8,316 bases of DNA from an uncultured Synergistales bacterium (GTDB taxonomy: Bacteria; Synergistota; Synergistia; Synergistales; Aminobacteriaceae). Within the stretch, counting starts at the first letter, position 1. Each line of letters starts with the position of its first letter. A model generated the notes under the pieces. The model was given only the letters and a program-made list of their open reading frames with translations. It searched no databases and was not told the origin of the DNA. Positions 5,922-8,316 of this stretch are shown here, in pieces. Location of the stretch: contig CAJORD010000131.1 of assembly GCA_905236605.1 (NCBI GenBank), positions 1 through 8,316 of the forward strand, written 5' to 3'. Position numbers and translations under genes: made by a program.

Positions 5922-7559
5922 TTAATTTAAGATATAAGGCGTAACAATCATAACGGCTTGCGTCTTATTATGCTCGTCGTTCTTCCACTTAAATAATTCG
6001 CCAAGCAAAGGAATGTCGCCAAAAATCGGAACTTTTGCTTGCGTGATTATGTGGCTGTCTTGATTCAGGCCGCCGACCACGAACGGCATACCGTCGCGAA
6101 CTCTAATTTTTGTCGTAACTTCGCGCGTAGTAGTTTGAATATTGCCGTCGGTGTCCTTGCCAAGATAATCGCCCGTATTAATCTCAAGTTCAAGATAAAC
6201 ATAGCCGTTTTCTTCGATTCGTGGCTTAAATTTCAATTCCGGCCCGACCTCTTCGCTGCCCCATTCGACGCTGCCCTGCTCGTTCAGACCTTTGCTATAT
6301 AAATATTCTTGTTTCAAACTGATTGTTGCTTCTTCGCCGTCAACAGCAATAACTGAAGGATTCGCGATCGTTCGGCCTTTGCCTTTGTTCTCAAGTGCCT
6401 TCAACGTCGCTGTAATCTGACGATCGAAATTTGATTTTCCGTTTCTGTATGTTTCATCAAGATAATTAATTATACCGGAGTCGCTATAAGGATTGCTTGT
6501 GAATGTCCATTTGTCATAAACTGCTTCGATAGCCGCTTGAACGTCTTTAGTAACAGAATCGCTAAATTCAAAAATGCTCGCGTGAATCATGACTTGTTGT
6601 GACGGAACGTCAAGCCGCTTAATCATTTCTTCGACTTCGTGCATTTTCGCCGGGTTCGTGTTTATGTGAACGGTTCTCATTCGTTCGTCTTGAGTATATT
6701 CCGCGTCAGTAACGCCCACGAGATTTTTTAACATCGTTCCGACTTGGGATAAATTTGCGTAAGCGATTTTGAAAGATTTAATTTCGCGTCGGCCTGACAA
6801 TCTGAAAAGACTTTCACGAGTTCCAAAAGCTAACGTGTTATTGCCAGCAACGCAGCAAGCGATTTCATATTGGCTCATTAAATAATTCAAAATTTCTTCG
6901 GCTTTTATGTTCACGAGGCTCAAACTTATAATTACATCTTTAGGGAATGAATCATCAATAATTACGTTCTTGCCAGCATCGGCCATTACGAGCCTAAAGA
7001 CGTCTCGAAGGTCAGCTTCTCGAAATTCCATATTTACATTTTCATTTAGATGAATTGGCAAAAAATGTTCGGGCTGATTAGGAACACGCTTCACCGGCTC
7101 GAACTTCACAAAATTATTTTTTTCTTGAGGAATTTTTACACGCAGCGAAAATCCTTCCCAACTGCGCGTTAATATCGGCCTTTCAAACGCCTTTTCAATT
7201 TCTATTTCGATTTCGGCGCGCCATTGTTCATCTTCGGAAATATTTTGGACATTGAAGCCGACAATCATCGGGACTTCTTGATGAAACTCTGACATCAGCA
7301 AATTAATTTTTTTAGGATTAACCGCCTTCGTATCTGGCAAGATTATGGTCAAAAAATTTTCATCAGTTTCAAGTTCCGGGTTCGGCAAATTTTTGCCAGA
7401 AAATTTTAGAACAAACTCGTCCATTCCAAGCTGATACGAATTTACATCTTTTAATTGCCCCGTGTATATATCTTTCTTTGAAGTCCGCGCGGCTTCCGTG
7501 GGGAAACAGAGAAATAACATAAGCACTAAGGAAAATATAAAACACGACTTTCTCGACAT
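5922..7559 (-). CDS. Secretin, PilQ/GspD type
   Basis: Secretins form the gated outer-membrane ring for type IV pili or type II secretion. This 545-residue protein has a signal peptide (1 to about 23, cut near TEA) and an AMIN-like beta domain (about 30-145). Next come an N0/STN domain (about 166-246, with MEFREADLRDVFRLV) and an N1/KH-like domain (about 261-321, ending RLDVPSQQVMI). The secretin beta barrel fills about 382-545 and carries the signature VPIFGDIPLLGELFK at 510-524. The AMIN domain favours PilQ over GspD. With one N1 repeat it is a compact member of the family. The start is uncertain: the ATG at 7559 has only GTGA 8 bases upstream, and an in-frame GTG at 7571 would add four residues. 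No other pilus genes are in the window. The neighbours are a small exported TPR-like protein upstream and an exported flavoprotein downstream. Confidence 0.9.
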   Translation of the reverse strand: MSRKSCFIFSLVLMLFLCFPTEAARTSKKDIYTGQLKDVNSYQLGMDEFVLKFSGKNLPNPELETDENFLTIILPDTKAVNPKKINLLMSEFHQEVPMIVGFNVQNISEDEQWRAEIEIEIEKAFERPILTRSWEGFSLRVKIPQEKNNFVKFEPVKRVPNQPEHFLPIHLNENVNMEFREADLRDVFRLVMADAGKNVIIDDSFPKDVIISLSLVNIKAEEILNYLMSQYEIACCVAGNNTLAFGTRESLFRLSGRREIKSFKIAYANLSQVGTMLKNLVGVTDAEYTQDERMRTVHINTNPAKMHEVEEMIKRLDVPSQQVMIHASIFEFSDSVTKDVQAAIEAVYDKWTFTSNPYSDSGIINYLDETYRNGKSNFDRQITATLKALENKGKGRTIANPSVIAVDGEEATISLKQEYLYSKGLNEQGSVEWGSEEVGPELKFKPRIEENGYVYLELEINTGDYLGKDTDGNIQTTTREVTTKIRVRDGMPFVVGGLNQDSHIITQAKVPIFGDIPLLGELFKWKNDEHNKTQAVMIVTPYILN

Positions 7560-7595
7560 AGATTTATTCACTTCGCTTTATCATGAAATTTTTTT

Positions 7596-7618
7596 ACGTA
7601 GTTTTAATTATACTACGT
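7596..7618 (-). promoter_or_regulatory. Palindrome overlapping a -10 box upstream of the secretin gene
   Basis: A perfect 7-bp inverted repeat, ACGTAGT (7596-7602) and ACTACGT (7612-7618), has a 9-base AT spacer. On the - strand a consensus TATAAT (top 7607-7612) lies in its upstream half, 48 bp before the secretin ATG. The -35 region is weak. A repressor or activator site over a secretin promoter is the simplest reading. A terminator is unlikely because no T run follows on the - strand. Confidence 0.5.
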
Positions 7619-7627
7619 TTCTACTTA

Positions 7628-7656
7628 AAATTACGCAGTGGATAAATCTGTAATTT
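7628..7656 (-). other. AT-rich hairpin between the TPR-like gene and the secretin gene
   Basis: AAATTAC (7628-7634) and GTAATTT (7650-7656) form a 7-bp inverted repeat, with a possible inner CAG/CTG pairing. It begins 14 bp after the stop of the upstream gene. Read on the - strand it is followed by only a short T stretch, so it may be a weak terminator or an RNA-stabilising stem that partly separates the two genes. Confidence 0.35.
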
Positions 7657-7670
7657 ATGAATTTAGATTT

Positions 7671-8120
7671 TTATTTCAGACTTGCCCGCAAAATATTCGG
7701 AAGTGTCTTATCGTTTTGAAGTTGTCGAACGAGTTCGGAGCGTCGCGCGTCGCCATTGTCATAAAGTTCAACGAGTTTGCACTTAATCATTGAAGCTCGC
7801 GGAGAGCTCGGATAATTTTTCAAACAAATCTCTAACATCTCGCGCGCCTCTTGTCGCATTTCTTCAGGGAATCCATCAAGATACAAATCTGCTAAATCCC
7901 AATATGCCGCTACGGCTTCTTCTGTCCCTTTGCAACGGTCAATAATTTTTTGAAGGAGCGCTTCACGCTCAAAGGGATCGCCCGAACTCCCGAGCCGATT
8001 AAATTCGACACGAAGGGCAAGAGCTTCACGTTCAAGGGCGGCAACGTCAGCAGCATTTGAAATCGTAGGAAGGAAAATAAAAATTAAAATCGCAAACGTT
8101 AAAGCAAAAATTTTTTTCAT
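7671..8120 (-). CDS. Small exported TPR-like protein
   Basis: This 149-residue protein has a clear Sec signal peptide (MKK, hydrophobic 4-18, likely cut after SNA at 21-23). The mature part is all helical in appearance. Segments such as AVAAYWDLADLYLDGF (69-84) and EMLEICLKNYPSSPRASMIKCKLVELY (about 94-120) have the size and residue pattern of tetratricopeptide repeats, like those in BamD- and YbgF-type periplasmic proteins. There is no lipobox Cys. It probably acts as a periplasmic scaffold. The next gene encodes a secretin, so a role in secretin assembly or pilus function is possible, but that is inferred from position only. The ATG at 8120 has AAGGAGAG upstream at a slightly long distance (about 13 bases). 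I do not recognise a specific family. Confidence 0.75.
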   Translation of the reverse strand: MKKIFALTFAILIFIFLPTISNAADVAALEREALALRVEFNRLGSSGDPFEREALLQKIIDRCKGTEEAVAAYWDLADLYLDGFPEEMRQEAREMLEICLKNYPSSPRASMIKCKLVELYDNGDARRSELVRQLQNDKTLPNILRASLK

Positions 8121-8158
8121 GAATTCTAAATCGCTCTCCTTGAATTAAAATTTGAAAA

Positions 8159-8164
8159 ATTATA
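8159..8164 (-). promoter_or_regulatory. Likely -10 box for the TPR-like gene
   Basis: A consensus TATAAT on the - strand sits 38 bp before the ATG at 8120. The -35 position (about CTGATT) is weak. This would start the - strand transcript for the TPR-like gene and possibly the secretin and flavoprotein genes beyond. Confidence 0.5.
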
Positions 8165-8188
8165 TCGCGGATTTAATTTTAATCAGGC

Positions 8189-8216
8189 TTGCAAAAAATC
8201 TATATATTGATAAAAT
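8189..8216 (+). promoter_or_regulatory. Promoter of the tRNA-Leu gene
   Basis: TTGCAA (8189-8194) and TAAAAT (8211-8216) are spaced by 16 bp and lie 24 bp before the first base of the tRNA. This gives a short leader, as expected for a tRNA gene. It is divergent from the promoter of the TPR-like gene, so the 120-bp gap serves both directions. Confidence 0.7.
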
Positions 8217-8240
8217 ATTTCTGCGTTAAAAAACGATAAC

Positions 8241-8316
8241 GCCCGGGTGGCGGAATTGGTAGACGCGCTAGATTCAGGTTCTAGTGGGCGCAAGTTCGTG
8301 GAGGTTCGAGTCCTCT
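8241..8316 (+). tRNA. tRNA-Leu (anticodon CAG), cut by the right edge
   Basis: The 5' acceptor strand GCCCGGG starts at 8241, followed by a class II D-arm (GGCGGAATTGGTAGACGC) typical of leucine tRNA. The anticodon stem CTAGA/TCTAG encloses the loop TTCAGGT, giving anticodon CAG, which reads CUG. A long variable arm (GGGCGCAAGTTCGT) and the T-arm with GGTTCGAGTCC follow. The window stops just after the T stem, so the 3' acceptor strand is missing. The sequence shows no sign of damage. Confidence 0.95.

Noticed and set aside
6039..6302. 87-residue + strand frame opposite the secretin gene
   Set aside because: It is antisense to the conserved secretin domain and has no features of its own.
7462..7653. 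63-residue + strand frame over the secretin signal peptide and the upstream gap
   Set aside because: It overlaps the signal-peptide region antisense and crosses the regulatory palindromes; no ribosome site or domain supports it.
1..8316. CRISPR array, insertion sequence or attachment site
   Set aside because: I saw no spaced direct repeats, transposase-like frame or duplication of the tRNA 3' end. The tRNA is cut by the right edge, so integration at its far side cannot be judged.

Overview
The window (8,316 bp, moderately AT-rich, tightly packed) looks like a chromosomal segment of an anaerobic diderm bacterium. The diderm call rests on an outer-membrane secretin gene and several Sec signal peptides. 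The anaerobic call rests on the radical SAM enzyme. A member of the Synergistota would fit this mix of genes, but that is a loose inference and no phylogenetic marker here settles it.

Layout. On the + strand at the left edge lie the 3' end of an alpha/beta hydrolase gene and, 2 bp later, a gene for an exported tandem-CMD-domain protein, closed by a strong hairpin terminator (1119-1151). All remaining protein genes run on the - strand and converge on that terminator. In transcription order (right to left) they are: a small exported TPR-like protein (7671-8120), a PilQ/GspD-type secretin (5922-7559), an exported FAD-dependent oxidoreductase (3984-5903), a small Cys-rich acidic peptide (3720-3923), a radical SAM/SPASM enzyme (2466-3662) and S-adenosylhomocysteinase (1155-2393). 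At the right edge a tRNA-Leu(CAG) gene reads out of the window on the + strand with its own promoter. No gene-free stretch exceeds about 120 bp.

The most interesting element is the peptide plus radical SAM/SPASM pair, which looks like a RiPP locus. The 67-residue peptide has eight cysteines, 18 acidic residues and no Lys, Arg or His. Its second half repeats the motif Cys-x-Pro-Asp/Glu five times. The neighbouring enzyme has a CxxxCxxC radical SAM motif and a full set of SPASM cysteines, as in enzymes that install thioether (sactipeptide/ranthipeptide) crosslinks. Two RNA structures appear to control the pair: a hairpin that buries the Shine-Dalgarno of the peptide gene, and an intrinsic terminator between peptide and enzyme that would leave precursor in excess. 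No exporter, protease or immunity gene is visible in the window, so the product's fate and role are unknown.

The secretin and the exported flavoprotein are 18 bp apart and probably share a transcript, an unusual partnership. S-adenosylhomocysteinase is a housekeeping enzyme of the methyl cycle; its position behind the maturase may be coincidental.
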